Origin: Loktanella atrilutea
GTDB lineage: Bacteria; Pseudomonadota; Alphaproteobacteria; Rhodobacterales; Rhodobacteraceae
Length of the DNA stretch: 64,000 nucleotides
Assembly: GCF_900128995.1 (NCBI RefSeq)
Contig: NZ_FQUE01000006.1
Location: 124,001 to 188,000 of the forward strand
Direction: 5' to 3'
A model generated the notes under the pieces. That model was not told the origin of the DNA and did no database searches. It saw nothing but the letters and a program-made list of their open reading frames with translations. Below, piece after piece: positions 51,341 to 61,030 of this stretch (positions are counted from its first letter, which is position 1; the number at the start of each line of letters is the position of its first letter). The position numbers were made by a program, and so were the translations under genes.

Positions 51341-52075
51341 CTAGCGTTCCGCCACGACCAGCCGCCCGTTGCGGGGCTGGATCGGACGGTTGTTGTGGGG
51401 GAAGGCAGACCGGAAGGCGGCGATCTGTTCGGCCGAGGCCGTGATCGGCGTCATCAGCATGTGCCAGTTGATTCCCTCCGTGCAGGGCGGCGTGGTCAGC
51501 GAGCCCATGAACCGCATGTAGCTTTGGTTGCTGGGCAGCAGATCGCGGATCGAGATCACCGCTTCGCCGCTGCCCGTCGTGTCGTGGTCGTAGGGGGCCA
51601 CGTTCCACAGCTGCGCAATCGCCGGATTGGCCGGTCCCTCGTCGATCATGGCGCCGATCACCGCGAAACGGCCGTCTTCGGACTGATGGACGAAGTGCAC
51701 CTCCATCGGGAAACTGCGACCGTCGATCAGGTATTCGCTGGGCGTGTGGAAATGAAACTGCAACAGGCGGTAGTCGGTATCGCCGATTCGGACATGATCG
51801 TCCGCCCCGCCCGCGACGACGAGCGTATGGCCGTTGTTGGTCACGGACACCGGCATCTGGCCGTAGTGGATATCGAGCTCTGCCAGATCGGCGTCGATAT
51901 CGGCGACGATGTCGAAGGGCGACTGGAACATGCCGGTTGCGCAGATCGCGTTGTCTGCCGACAACGCGGCCCAGTGGTCGGGCCCGTTTTCACCTTCGTA
52001 ACTCCACCCCTCGGCCAAAGCGGCCGAGGTAGAGAGGACGAGGGCAAGGGTCAGCTGCCAAACACTTTTGATCAT
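51341..52075 (-). CDS. Alpha-class carbonic anhydrase
   Basis: This 244-residue secreted enzyme has signal peptide MIKSVWQLTLALVLSTSAALAEG and alpha-type zinc ligands in LLQFHFHTPSEYL and MEVHFVHQSEDG. It interconverts CO2 and bicarbonate in the periplasm. The active site looks complete (Glu in the TPSE motif; SLTTPPCTEGINW near the C-terminus). It is inserted in reverse between lysC and ptsP. Confidence 0.94.
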   Translation of the reverse strand: MIKSVWQLTLALVLSTSAALAEGWSYEGENGPDHWAALSADNAICATGMFQSPFDIVADIDADLAELDIHYGQMPVSVTNNGHTLVVAGGADDHVRIGDTDYRLLQFHFHTPSEYLIDGRSFPMEVHFVHQSEDGRFAVIGAMIDEGPANPAIAQLWNVAPYDHDTTGSGEAVISIRDLLPSNQSYMRFMGSLTTPPCTEGINWHMLMTPITASAEQIAAFRSAFPHNNRPIQPRNGRLVVAER

Positions 52076-52263
52076 CGGTTGCCTCCTTCAGACGCGGTTC
52101 TGCCCTATCTGGACGCGATGCCGTAAACATCCGCTTAAAAGCCGCACATCCAACGGCAGATACAACCGCAGAGTGCGTTCGCGAGGACGTGGCACAGCAT
52201 TCGCACTCCCCTTTCGCCGCAAAACCGCCTAAGGGTGGGGGACGACCACGCCCCGGGGGAAGC

Positions 52264-54528
52264 ATGTCCGAAAAGATCGAAACCGAGAGCCGCAAGCTGC
52301 TGGGGCGTCTGCGCCGGGCACTTGCAGAGGATTCGGCTGGTCAGGAACGCCTCGACCGGATCGTGGAACTGATCGCGACCTCGATGCTGACCGAGGTCTG
52401 CTCTATCTACCTGTTCCGCGACGCGGATACGCTGGAGCTTTGCGCGACTGAAGGTCTGCAGGCGGAATCGGTGCACCAGACCCGGATGCGCCTCGGCGAA
52501 GGCCTCGTCGGCCGCGTCGCGCGCACCCGTCAGGTGGTCAACACCGCCGATGCGCCCTCGGCCAAGGGATTTCGCTACATGCCGGAAACCGGCGAGGAAC
52601 GGTATTCCTCGTTCTGCGGCGTGCCGATCCAGCGGCTGGGCGATGCGCTTGGCGTTCTGGTCGTGCAGTCGAAGGACGCCCGCGCATTCACGCCTGACGA
52701 GGTCTATGCACTGGAAGTCGTGGCCATGGTGCTGGCCGAGATGACGGAACTCGGCGCCTTCGTGGGCGAGGGCGCAGCCCTGTCGGCCCGCCACCAGCAG
52801 CCGGTGATGTTCCGCGGCATGATCGGCCAAGAGGGCGCGAGTGCCGGCAATGTCTATCTGCACGAACCGCGAGTGGTCGTGACCAATCCCATTTCCGACG
52901 ATCCGGAGACGGAGCTGGAGCGTCTGCGGGCCGCGGTGGACACCTTGCGCACGACCGTCGACGACCTGCTGTCGTCCAACCGGGCGATGTCGGCCGATCA
53001 GGTGGAAGTCTTCGAGGCCTACCGCATGTTCGCCAATTCGCGCAGCTGGATGCGCCGGATGGAGGCTGACGTGACCACGGGCCTGTCGGCCGAGGCGGCG
53101 GTCGAAAAGGAGCAATCGCTGGCGCGGTCGCGGCTGGGTCAGGCGGAAGATGCCTACATGCGCGACCGATTGCACGATCTCGACGATCTGTCGAACCGAC
53201 TGCTGCGCATCCTGACCGGTCAGGGCAAGAACACCGGGGCAGAGATGCCAGAGAACCCGATCCTGATCGCCAAGAACATCGGGCCGGGCGAACTCTTGGA
53301 CTACGGCAAGACCCTACGGGGCATCGTGCTGGAGGAAGGCTCCGTCGGCAGTCATGCCACCGTCGTCGCCCGCGCCTGGGCCATTCCGCTGGTCATCAAT
53401 GCTAAGGGCATCACGACAGAGGCGCTCAACGGCGACGCGATCCTCGTGGACGGTGAACAGGGCGTCGTGCACCTGCGCCCCGACGACAGCGTCAAGAACG
53501 CCTTTGCCGACAAGCTGGCGATGCAGACACGGGCGCAGGAACGCTATGCCAGCCTGCGCGAACTGCCGGCCCAGTCCCTGTGCGGCACCGTCGTGGCCCT
53601 GCACATGAACGCGGGCCTGATGGCGGACCTGCCGTCGCTGCCATCCTCTGGCGCAGAGGGCGTCGGCCTGTTCCGGACCGAACTGCAGTTCTTGATCCGC
53701 AGCCAGATGCCCAAGCGGCAGGAGCTTTCGGCGCTTTATGCCCGGGTGATCGATGCCGCAGGGGGCAAGCGCGTGGCGTTTCGCACTCTGGACATCGGGT
53801 CGGACAAGGTGCTGCCCTACATGAAGGCGATCGAAGAGCCCAACCCCGCGATGGGCTGGCGCGCGATCCGCGTCGGCCTCGACAAGCCCGGAATCCTGCG
53901 GATGCAACTGCAGGCCCTGATCCGTGCCGCCAACGGCGGGCCGCTTGCGGTCATGTTTCCCTTCGTCACGCTGCACGGCGAATTTCGCGCGGCGCGGGCA
54001 GAACTCGACAAGGCGATTGCGCGGGAGGAGCGGCTCGGCAACCCGCTGCCGTCCAAGCTGGAGGTCGGCGCGATGCTGGAGACGCCTTCGCTGGCCTATG
54101 CCCCCGATGCGTTCTTCCGAGAGGTCGACTTCATCTCTGTCGGTGGGAACGATCTGAAACAGTTCTTTTACGCCGCAGACAGGGAAAACGAGCTGGTCCG
54201 CCGCCGCTACGACATGCTGAACGGCAGCTTCCTGTCGTTCCTGCAGACCATCGTGGCACGCTGCGACGCCTTGGGCACCGCGCTGTCCTTTTGCGGCGAG
54301 GACGCCGGCCGCCCGCTTGAGGCGCTTGTACTGGCCGCCATCGGATTCCGCAGCCTGTCCATGCGTCCCGCTTCCGTCGGGCCGGTCAAGCACCTGCTGC
54401 GTCAGGTGGATCTGGGCAAGGCAGGCGCCGCCGTGTCAGAGGCGCTGGCCGCCGGCGAACAGGACATCCGGGAATTCATCAACGCCTGGCTGGTGGATAA
54501 CCATCAAGCGTCGCGCACGGGGACCTGA
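52264..54528 (+). CDS. ptsP: Phosphoenolpyruvate-protein phosphotransferase PtsP (GAF-EI, nitrogen PTS)
   Basis: This 754-residue cytoplasmic enzyme I of the nitrogen PTS starts with an N-terminal GAF domain (about 20-165). The phospho-His region is GSVGSHATVVARA. The PEP-binding barrel has GVGLFRTELQFL, VGGNDLKQFFYAADREN and the active-site Cys in LSFCGEDAGRP. The start MSEKIETESR follows a GGGGGAA site. It probably phosphorylates NPr, which is not in the window. Confidence 0.95.
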   Translation: MSEKIETESRKLLGRLRRALAEDSAGQERLDRIVELIATSMLTEVCSIYLFRDADTLELCATEGLQAESVHQTRMRLGEGLVGRVARTRQVVNTADAPSAKGFRYMPETGEERYSSFCGVPIQRLGDALGVLVVQSKDARAFTPDEVYALEVVAMVLAEMTELGAFVGEGAALSARHQQPVMFRGMIGQEGASAGNVYLHEPRVVVTNPISDDPETELERLRAAVDTLRTTVDDLLSSNRAMSADQVEVFEAYRMFANSRSWMRRMEADVTTGLSAEAAVEKEQSLARSRLGQAEDAYMRDRLHDLDDLSNRLLRILTGQGKNTGAEMPENPILIAKNIGPGELLDYGKTLRGIVLEEGSVGSHATVVARAWAIPLVINAKGITTEALNGDAILVDGEQGVVHLRPDDSVKNAFADKLAMQTRAQERYASLRELPAQSLCGTVVALHMNAGLMADLPSLPSSGAEGVGLFRTELQFLIRSQMPKRQELSALYARVIDAAGGKRVAFRTLDIGSDKVLPYMKAIEEPNPAMGWRAIRVGLDKPGILRMQLQALIRAANGGPLAVMFPFVTLHGEFRAARAELDKAIAREERLGNPLPSKLEVGAMLETPSLAYAPDAFFREVDFISVGGNDLKQFFYAADRENELVRRRYDMLNGSFLSFLQTIVARCDALGTALSFCGEDAGRPLEALVLAAIGFRSLSMRPASVGPVKHLLRQVDLGKAGAAVSEALAAGEQDIREFINAWLVDNHQASRTGT

Positions 54529-55292
54529 CTGCCAAGCAAAGCCGCGTGGAAGACGTCGAGGACTGCATCCTCGCCATGCAGTCTTGCCATGCGGCGCAGG
54601 CCGAAATGGACATGAGCCATTTCGACGTAATACTGCGTGAAGGCGAAGTTCGTGCTGGCCCCCGCCGCGGCGCCCAACAGGGGCACCGCCTGCGACGCCA
54701 GCTTCTGCGTCAGGACGGTGGCGAAGCGGGGCGCGACCTTGCCGATCAACGTCTGGACGGCCGCGCCCGACAGGCCGAGCCGCGCACCGATGAACGACGT
54801 ATCGATCCCGTCCTTCGCATCGCCGCCGGCCCCAAAGACAGCCAGTGCCTGCAGCCGCGTCTCTGGGTCCGTCGGATCCTCGCCATACTGCGCCGCAACG
54901 CCCTGGACCGCGCGAAAGATCATCGTGGTTGCCACTGGCAGTTCCGCCAGCGCCGTCGGCAGCCCGCCAAAGCCGCCGATCGCACCTGACAGCGTCGCCA
55001 TCACCTTGTGCATGCGATCGGTATTGACCGCCTGCCCCAGCGCACCGGCGCGGGACCGCGACGCGACTTCGTAGCTTTGGGTCAGCGCACTGCGGGCAGC
55101 GGCGTCAATCTGGCTGCGGGCTCCCTTTGGCAGCAGCTTCAACGTGTCCTCGACCTGCGTGCCGACGAAATTGATCGCCCGCATCAGCAGACCATTGGCG
55201 CGGCGCTGCCGCTTGGCCAATGCGGCGATCTGCGCATGATCCTCCGGCGTCAGCGGCAACAGGTCGGCGATCGAAGAGTCGGTCTGTGTCAT
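54504..55292 (-). CDS. EcsC family protein
   Basis: The 262 residues contain an EcsC-type membrane-associated domain with Gly-rich hydrophobic stretches (ATLSGAIGGFGGLPTALAEL, QAVPLLGAAAGASTNFAF) and the YYVEMAHVHFGLRRM end. The biochemical role is not established. Its 3' end overlaps that of convergent ptsP by 25 bases. Confidence 0.88.
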   Translation of the reverse strand: MTQTDSSIADLLPLTPEDHAQIAALAKRQRRANGLLMRAINFVGTQVEDTLKLLPKGARSQIDAAARSALTQSYEVASRSRAGALGQAVNTDRMHKVMATLSGAIGGFGGLPTALAELPVATTMIFRAVQGVAAQYGEDPTDPETRLQALAVFGAGGDAKDGIDTSFIGARLGLSGAAVQTLIGKVAPRFATVLTQKLASQAVPLLGAAAGASTNFAFTQYYVEMAHVHFGLRRMARLHGEDAVLDVFHAALLGSQVPVRDA

Positions 55293-55346
55293 GACGGGCC
55301 CGCTGTGGTGTGCATGCCCCTCAAGATATGCGATGCGACGCCGTTT

Positions 55347-55838
55347 TCAATCGTGAGCCCGCACCACGTCACCGGCCACGCCGTCCCAGCCTCCCTTGCG
55401 CAGGGCAATGCCCAGCACCCGGTCGGGGTTCGTGGGCGGCGGCATCGTGACACCCTCGAGCTTCGTAAAGCCGAAGCGACCGTAGTAGGGCGCGTCGCCC
55501 ACCAGCATGATGCGGGGCCATCCGGCCTTTGCCGCGACCTCCAGACAGCGCCAGATCAGCAGGGCGGCAATGCCCTCGCCCTGATGGGTCGGGTGGACCG
55601 CGACGGGGCCCAGCAGGATCACCTGCGCGTCGCCGACCCGCACCGGCCAGTTGCGGATGGCGCCCGCGATCTGTCCCTGACCGTCCCGCGCCACAAGGCA
55701 AAGCTGCGCGATGGGATCGACGCCGTCGCGCAGGCGGTAGGACGACAGCGCCGTGCGCCCGGGCGCAAAACAGGTATCGTAAAGCGCCTCGACCTCCCAC
55801 CAGTCATCGGGCTTTTCCCGTGCGGTCGTGATATCCAT
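55347..55838 (-). CDS. GNAT family N-acetyltransferase (YhbS-like)
   Basis: The 163 residues carry acetyl-CoA motif A in LLGPVAVHPTHQGEGIAALL and the YYGRFGFTKLEGV motif typical of the YhbS/COG3153 group. The substrate is unknown. It is divergent from the flavin reductase gene 80 bases away. Confidence 0.9.
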   Translation of the reverse strand: MDITTAREKPDDWWEVEALYDTCFAPGRTALSSYRLRDGVDPIAQLCLVARDGQGQIAGAIRNWPVRVGDAQVILLGPVAVHPTHQGEGIAALLIWRCLEVAAKAGWPRIMLVGDAPYYGRFGFTKLEGVTMPPPTNPDRVLGIALRKGGWDGVAGDVVRAHD

Positions 55839-55918
55839 GGCGGGGCGTGTCTTTCGTCTGGTCCGGCGCGTTGCCGCACGCTAGCTGTTGGACCGACCGG
55901 ATAAAAGGGACCGCACAC

Positions 55919-56539
55919 ATGTTCTATCGCCCAGACCGCAAGACGGGGGCCGGCCACGGCCTGCCGCACAACCCGTTCAACGCCATCGTGACCCCCCGCC
56001 CCATCGGCTGGATTTCCACGCGCGGGTCGGACGGTTCGGACAATCTGGCACCCTATTCGTTCTTCAACGCCGTCAGTTACTTTCCGCCGCAGGTCATGTT
56101 CGCCAGCACCGGGGCGAAGCCCGACCGCGATGGCACGAAGGATTCCGTGGCCAACATCCGGCAGACGGGTGTCTTCGCGGTCAATGTGGTCAGCCACGCC
56201 CTGCGCGACGCGATGAACCAAAGCTCTGGTCCTTGGGAAAAGGAAACGGACGAATTCGACCTGACCGGGCTGGACAAGGCCCAGTGCGAGACCATCGACT
56301 GCGGCTTCGTCGCCGCCTGCCCCGCCACTCTGGAATGCCGGATGACCCAGATCGTCACGCTGGAGGGCGAGCACAACCTCATGGTGCTGGGCGAGGTCAC
56401 CGGCATCCGCCTGTCCGACGACTGCATCAAGGACGGCATCTTCGACGTGCTGTCGTTCAACCCGGTCTCGCGCCTTGGCTACCGCGACTTCGCCACTGTG
56501 ACCGAAGTCTACAGCCTGAAGCGGCCGGGCGAGACCTAG
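55919..56539 (+). CDS. Flavin reductase family protein
   Basis: This 206-residue FMN-binding split-barrel protein starts at MFYRPDRKTG and has PRPIGWISTRGSDGSDNLAP, SYFPPQVMFAST and FAVNVVSHALRDAMN. Such proteins reduce flavin or act as flavin oxidoreductases of unknown substrate. It is convergent with the transporter operon, 10 bases from the permease stop. Confidence 0.9.
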   Translation: MFYRPDRKTGAGHGLPHNPFNAIVTPRPIGWISTRGSDGSDNLAPYSFFNAVSYFPPQVMFASTGAKPDRDGTKDSVANIRQTGVFAVNVVSHALRDAMNQSSGPWEKETDEFDLTGLDKAQCETIDCGFVAACPATLECRMTQIVTLEGEHNLMVLGEVTGIRLSDDCIKDGIFDVLSFNPVSRLGYRDFATVTEVYSLKRPGET

Positions 56540-56549
56540 GTCGGGGGCC

Positions 56550-57308
56550 TTAGACCGTCCGGTCGGCCCAGCCGGCAAAAATCTTCTCCAGCGCGACGAC
56601 GACGTAGTAGAGCACGATGCCAAGGAACGCCAAGGCGATCAGCACCGCGAACATCAGCGGGTAATCCGAGTTTGTCTTGCCCGAATCGAACAGCGCTCCG
56701 AGGCCGCGGCCGTGCGGCGAGACGATCTCCATCAGGTTGGTGCCGATGAAGGCCAGCGTGACCGCGACCTTCAGCGCGCCGAAGAACTCCGGCAGGGTCT
56801 TTGGCAGCGCAATTTTCCAAAAGACCTGACTTTGCGAGGCGCCGAGCGACCGCAGGATGTCGCGGTATTCAGGTTCCAGTGTACTCAGCCCGATGCTCAC
56901 CGACACGGCAATGGGAAAGAAGCTGATGATGAAGGCGATCAGCACCGTGTTGAAATCGTGCCATCCGACGAACATCAGCGCGACGATGGGCACCACCGTC
57001 GCCTTGGGCACCGCGTTGAAGCCCACCAGCAGCGGGTAGAGCGCATCGCGCATCGTGCGCGAGAAGCCCATGACCATGCCCAGCGCCACACCGAAGATGA
57101 CCGCCAGCACCAGCCCCACGATGGTGCGCCACAGCGTCTGCCAACCCATGACAAGGAACAGGGACCAGTATTTTTCGTAGGCCGGGATCAGGTCGGAAGG
57201 GCTGGCCATCTTGTAGTTCGGCCACCCCATCACCAAGACCAGCGCCTCCCACAGGATCAGGAAGATCGCCACGGCCGCGAGCGGGACGAGGATCTGGCGC
57301 GACTTCAT
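56550..57308 (-). CDS. ABC transporter permease (NitT/TauT/ThiX family)
   Basis: This 252-residue inner-membrane permease has six predicted helices and the EAA-type loop RDILRSLGASQSQVFWKIAL, with LMEIVSPHGRGLGAL after it. The ATG overlaps the ATPase stop by four bases. The operon order is binding protein, ATPase, permease. The ligand may be a sulfonate, taurine, or a thiamine or riboflavin precursor; this sequence alone does not decide. Confidence 0.9.
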   Translation of the reverse strand: MKSRQILVPLAAVAIFLILWEALVLVMGWPNYKMASPSDLIPAYEKYWSLFLVMGWQTLWRTIVGLVLAVIFGVALGMVMGFSRTMRDALYPLLVGFNAVPKATVVPIVALMFVGWHDFNTVLIAFIISFFPIAVSVSIGLSTLEPEYRDILRSLGASQSQVFWKIALPKTLPEFFGALKVAVTLAFIGTNLMEIVSPHGRGLGALFDSGKTNSDYPLMFAVLIALAFLGIVLYYVVVALEKIFAGWADRTV

Positions 57309-58159
57309 GACAGCGGCCCCGTGACGGTTTCGTTGGCCGGTCTTCCGGGACCTTCCGGCAGGTCAGGCCCGACAGCGGCCGCGGGCACCCGACCCTGCGC
57401 GACCTCGATCTGGTGGCGGAGAACGTTCAGGCGTTCGGCGGCAACTGGCGTATAAAGATCGTCCAGAGTCCGCAGACCAGTCCCGGGAATGTCCATGACG
57501 AACTGCGTCCTGGCGGGACGACCCGACAGCACGACCACCTGATCGGCCAGGAAGATCGACTCGCGCAGGTCGTGGGTGATGAGCACGCCGGTAAACGGCT
57601 CCTCGGCCTTTACCTTGTGCATCGTCTGCCACAGGTCTTCGCGCGTGAAGGCATCGAGCGCACCGAACGGTTCGTCGAGGATCAGCACCTCCGGTTTGTG
57701 GATCAGCGCGCGGCAGAGCGATGCGCGCTGCTTCATGCCGCCAGAGAGTTCCGAGGGGCGCTTCGCCTCGAACCCTTCGAGCCCCACCAGCGCCAGCAGC
57801 TTGCGGGCACGCGCCTGGCCTTCGGCCTTGCTCAGTTTCGTCGGCACGATCTCCAACGGCAGCATGACGTTTTCGAGGATCGTGCGCCATTCCAGCAGCA
57901 CCGGGTTCTGGAACGCCATCCCGACGTTGCTGCGCGGGCCGGTGATGCGGCTGCCGTGCACCTGCACCGTGCCCTCGTCAGGGATCAGCAGGCCTGCGAT
58001 CAGCCGGGTCAGCGTGGACTTGCCACAGCCCGACGGCCCGACGACAGCGACGAAGCCGCCCTCGGGTACCTGCACGTCCAGCCCGTCCAGCACCGGCAAC
58101 GGGCCTGTGGCGGTGTGGTAGGCATGCCGCACCCCCTTGATGTTTATAAGGTTGTCCAA
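57305..58159 (-). CDS. ABC transporter ATP-binding protein (NitT/TauT family)
   Basis: This 284-residue ATPase has Walker A GPSGCGKST, signature LSGGMKQRASLCRAL and Walker B VLILDEPFGALDA. It starts MDNLINIKGVRHAYH and lies 3 bases downstream of the binding-protein gene. A C-terminal tail of about 30 residues beyond the domain has no recognised motif. Confidence 0.92.
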   Translation of the reverse strand: MDNLINIKGVRHAYHTATGPLPVLDGLDVQVPEGGFVAVVGPSGCGKSTLTRLIAGLLIPDEGTVQVHGSRITGPRSNVGMAFQNPVLLEWRTILENVMLPLEIVPTKLSKAEGQARARKLLALVGLEGFEAKRPSELSGGMKQRASLCRALIHKPEVLILDEPFGALDAFTREDLWQTMHKVKAEEPFTGVLITHDLRESIFLADQVVVLSGRPARTQFVMDIPGTGLRTLDDLYTPVAAERLNVLRHQIEVAQGRVPAAAVGPDLPEGPGRPANETVTGPLS

Positions 58160-58162
58160 ACC

Positions 58163-59161
58163 CTAGTCCGCCAGCGTGAAGCCGCCCTCCGGCAGGTAGT
58201 CGCTCGTGAAATACACGGCCGGGTCCGGCGGCATGACGAAGTCGTAGGTCGTCGCGATCTGGTCGAGGCTGCTTTCCAGCCGTGCCTGATCGATGATGCC
58301 GAAGCCGTTCGCCTTGACCCAGTCCGTATCCACATTGTCGCGGATCGACAGTTCCAGCCGGCGCTGTTCCAGCGTCGCATCCGCCGCCGGGTTTCGCTTC
58401 ATCAGCATCGGGATGACGGCGGCGGGGTCGGCGATGGCATCGGTCCAGCCTGCGGCAATGGCCTTCAGAAAGCCCTTGATGACCACCGGATTCGCCGCCG
58501 CGTATTCCGTGTTCACGATGACCGCATTGCCGTAAAGGTCGACGCCGTAGTCGGCCATCAGCAGCGTCACGAGGTCATCCGCCGGCACGCCAAGGCGTTC
58601 GGCGTTCAGGGTGGATGTAAAGGAAAAGCCGGTGATCGCGGCGACATTGCCCTCGGCCAGCATCGGCTCTCGCGTTGGAAAGCCGACCGGTTCAACGGTG
58701 ATCGCGTCCATATCGAGCCCGTTCTCGGCCGCGAAGATCGGAAACTGCGCCCAGGCTCCGTCGGGCGGCGGGGCGCCCAGCGTCTTGCCCTCCAGCGACT
58801 GCGGATCGCTGATGCCGAGAGATTTTCGCCCGATCACGGCGAAGGGCGGCTTGTCGTAGATCATCATCGCCGCAATCACCGGCGCACCGGGGTTCTGGTC
58901 AAGGAACTTGATCAGGCTGTTGATGTCGGCGAAGCCCACGGGGAAGGCCCCGGTCGCGACCTTGGGAATGGCGTCGAGCGAGCCGTTCCCCGCCTCGATC
59001 GTCACGTTCAAACCCGCTTCCGCGAAATGACCGTTGTCGACGGCGGCGAAATAGGGTGCGGCCGGCCCCTCGAATTTCCAGTCGAGCGCGAAGGGCAAAT
59101 CGGTCTGTGCCTGCGCGGCAGAGGCCAGCAGGACGGTGGCGGCAAGGGTGCGATAGAACAT
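58163..59161 (-). CDS. ABC transporter substrate-binding protein (NMT1/THI5-like)
   Basis: This 332-residue periplasmic protein has signal peptide MFYRTLAATVLLASAAQAQ. The mature part is of the NMT1/THI5 fold: LDWKFEGPAAPYFAAVDNGH, GAFPVGFADINSLIKFL and SLEGKTLGAPPPDG. Related proteins bind pyrimidine-type thiamine precursors, riboflavin or sulfonates. It begins the three-gene operon. Confidence 0.9.
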   Translation of the reverse strand: MFYRTLAATVLLASAAQAQTDLPFALDWKFEGPAAPYFAAVDNGHFAEAGLNVTIEAGNGSLDAIPKVATGAFPVGFADINSLIKFLDQNPGAPVIAAMMIYDKPPFAVIGRKSLGISDPQSLEGKTLGAPPPDGAWAQFPIFAAENGLDMDAITVEPVGFPTREPMLAEGNVAAITGFSFTSTLNAERLGVPADDLVTLLMADYGVDLYGNAVIVNTEYAAANPVVIKGFLKAIAAGWTDAIADPAAVIPMLMKRNPAADATLEQRRLELSIRDNVDTDWVKANGFGIIDQARLESSLDQIATTYDFVMPPDPAVYFTSDYLPEGGFTLAD

Positions 59162-59279
59162 GGTGGCGGGTCCTCGTCGATGCGTTGTTCACGACAAGTA
59201 TCGAAGCGCGCACCCGGTTTGGCGAGTCGGAAACGAATGCCGTCGCCCCGCCTTCATGCAACTGCCTGCTTTCAAGGCA

Positions 59280-60896
59280 TCAGTGACCGCCCAGTACCCC
59301 CGTCCGCACGCCATAGTCCACCGCCAGCGCGTAGTCTGGGTCGTCGTCACTGTCGACCATCAGGTGCCCGGCCCGCGACAGCAGCCGGTGACAATCCCGC
59401 GACAGGTGGCGCAACTGGATCGATTTGCCGGCCGCCTCGTACTTGCCGGCAACGGCCTCGATGGCAGCCAGTGCCGACTGATCGACCACCCGGCTGCCCG
59501 CGAAATCGACGATGACCAGCGACGGGTCGGTGTCGACCTCGAACAACTCGTTGAAGCCTTCGGCAGAGCCGAAGAACAGCGGCCCCTGCACCTTGTAGAC
59601 CTTGGCGCCATCGGGCGTGGTATCGGTTCTGGCATGGATGCGGGTCGCATTGTTCCAGGCATAGGCGAGTGCCGAGACGACGACGCCGACCAGCACGGCG
59701 GTCGCGAGGTCCGTAACGACGGTGACGGCCGTGACAAGCACGATGACCACCGCATCGGTCCGCGGCACCTTGCGCAGGATGCTGAAGCTGTTCCAGGCGA
59801 AGGTCCCGATCACCACCATGAACATCACGCCCACCAGCGCCGCCAGCGGGATCTGCGCGATAAGGCCCGAAGCGAAGAGGATGAAGGCCAGCAGAAACAG
59901 TGCCGCCGCGATCCCCGCGACCCGCGTGCGCCCGCCGGATTTCACGTTGATCATGCTCTGCCCGATCATGGCACAGCCGCCCATCCCGCCGAAAAAGCCG
60001 GTGACGGTATTGGCCACGCCCTGCGCGATGCACTCCTGACTGGCCCCGCCGCGCTGGTTCGTCATCTCTGACACGAGGTTCAGCGTCAGCAGGCTCTCGA
60101 TCAGCCCGATGGCGGCCAGGATCACGGCGTAGGGCGCGATGATCTGAAATGTCTCCCACGTCAGGGGCACCATCGGCAGGTGGAACGGCGGCAGCGTGCC
60201 CTCGATCGACGCGAGGTCGCCGACCACCGGCACGTCGATGCCGAAGACGATGACGATGGCCGCGACGATGCCGATGCCCGCCAATGGGGCCGGGATCAGG
60301 TTGGTGACCTTGGGCGCGGCCCAGATGATGAACATGGTCAGCGCGGTCAGCGCCAGCATCCAGATCAGCGGTGGCCCCGACAGCCAGACACCGCCACCGA
60401 CGCCGTGGCCCGAAACCTCGCCCCCCGGCACCTTGAACTGGCCCAACTGTGCAAGGAAGATCACGATGGCAAGCCCGTTGACGAAGCCAAGCATCACCGG
60501 ATGCGGCACAAGGCGGATGAACTTGCCCCAGCGCATCACCCCCACGACGATCTGGATCAGCCCCATCAGAACGACCGTCGCGAACAGGTATTCGACGCCA
60601 TGCTGAGCCACAAGGCTTACCATCACGACCGCAAGCGCACCCGTTGCCCCCGAGATCATGCCGGGCCGCCCGCCGATCAATGCCGTAACCAGTCCGACGA
60701 TGAAGGCCGCGTAAAGCCCGACCAGCGGCGGCACGCCCGCGACGAAGGCAAAGGCCACGGCTTCCGGTACGAGTGCAAGGGCCACGGTCAACCCGGACAG
60801 CAACTCGATCCGCAACCGGCCTGCGTTCAAGGGCGCGCTGGGGTCGGTAAGGGCGATGCTGTCGGCGAAATTCGCCAGAAGGGCGCGTTTGGCCAT
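59280..60896 (-). CDS. SulP-family anion transporter with STAS domain
   Basis: This 538-residue membrane protein has about 11-12 helices, the SulP features VALALVPEAVAFAFVAGVPPL, GFFGGMGGCAMIGQSMINVK and SGGRTRVAG, and a C-terminal STAS domain (LVIVDFAGSRVVDQSAL). It probably moves sulfate or bicarbonate, depending on the subtype. It is divergent from mtnP and upstream of the NMT1-type transporter operon in the same direction. Confidence 0.93.
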   Translation of the reverse strand: MAKRALLANFADSIALTDPSAPLNAGRLRIELLSGLTVALALVPEAVAFAFVAGVPPLVGLYAAFIVGLVTALIGGRPGMISGATGALAVVMVSLVAQHGVEYLFATVVLMGLIQIVVGVMRWGKFIRLVPHPVMLGFVNGLAIVIFLAQLGQFKVPGGEVSGHGVGGGVWLSGPPLIWMLALTALTMFIIWAAPKVTNLIPAPLAGIGIVAAIVIVFGIDVPVVGDLASIEGTLPPFHLPMVPLTWETFQIIAPYAVILAAIGLIESLLTLNLVSEMTNQRGGASQECIAQGVANTVTGFFGGMGGCAMIGQSMINVKSGGRTRVAGIAAALFLLAFILFASGLIAQIPLAALVGVMFMVVIGTFAWNSFSILRKVPRTDAVVIVLVTAVTVVTDLATAVLVGVVVSALAYAWNNATRIHARTDTTPDGAKVYKVQGPLFFGSAEGFNELFEVDTDPSLVIVDFAGSRVVDQSALAAIEAVAGKYEAAGKSIQLRHLSRDCHRLLSRAGHLMVDSDDDPDYALAVDYGVRTGVLGGH

Positions 60897-61030
60897 TGAA
60901 TTATCCTGTTACATCATCTGTACCCGCGGCCCCTAAGCCAGCCGGGGTCGAATGTCACCCCTGCCCTGTGCAGAACGGTTGCACCCCGGCGCGGCAGACG
61001 TCACAAAGCGATGATGCAGACGGAGGCGGC

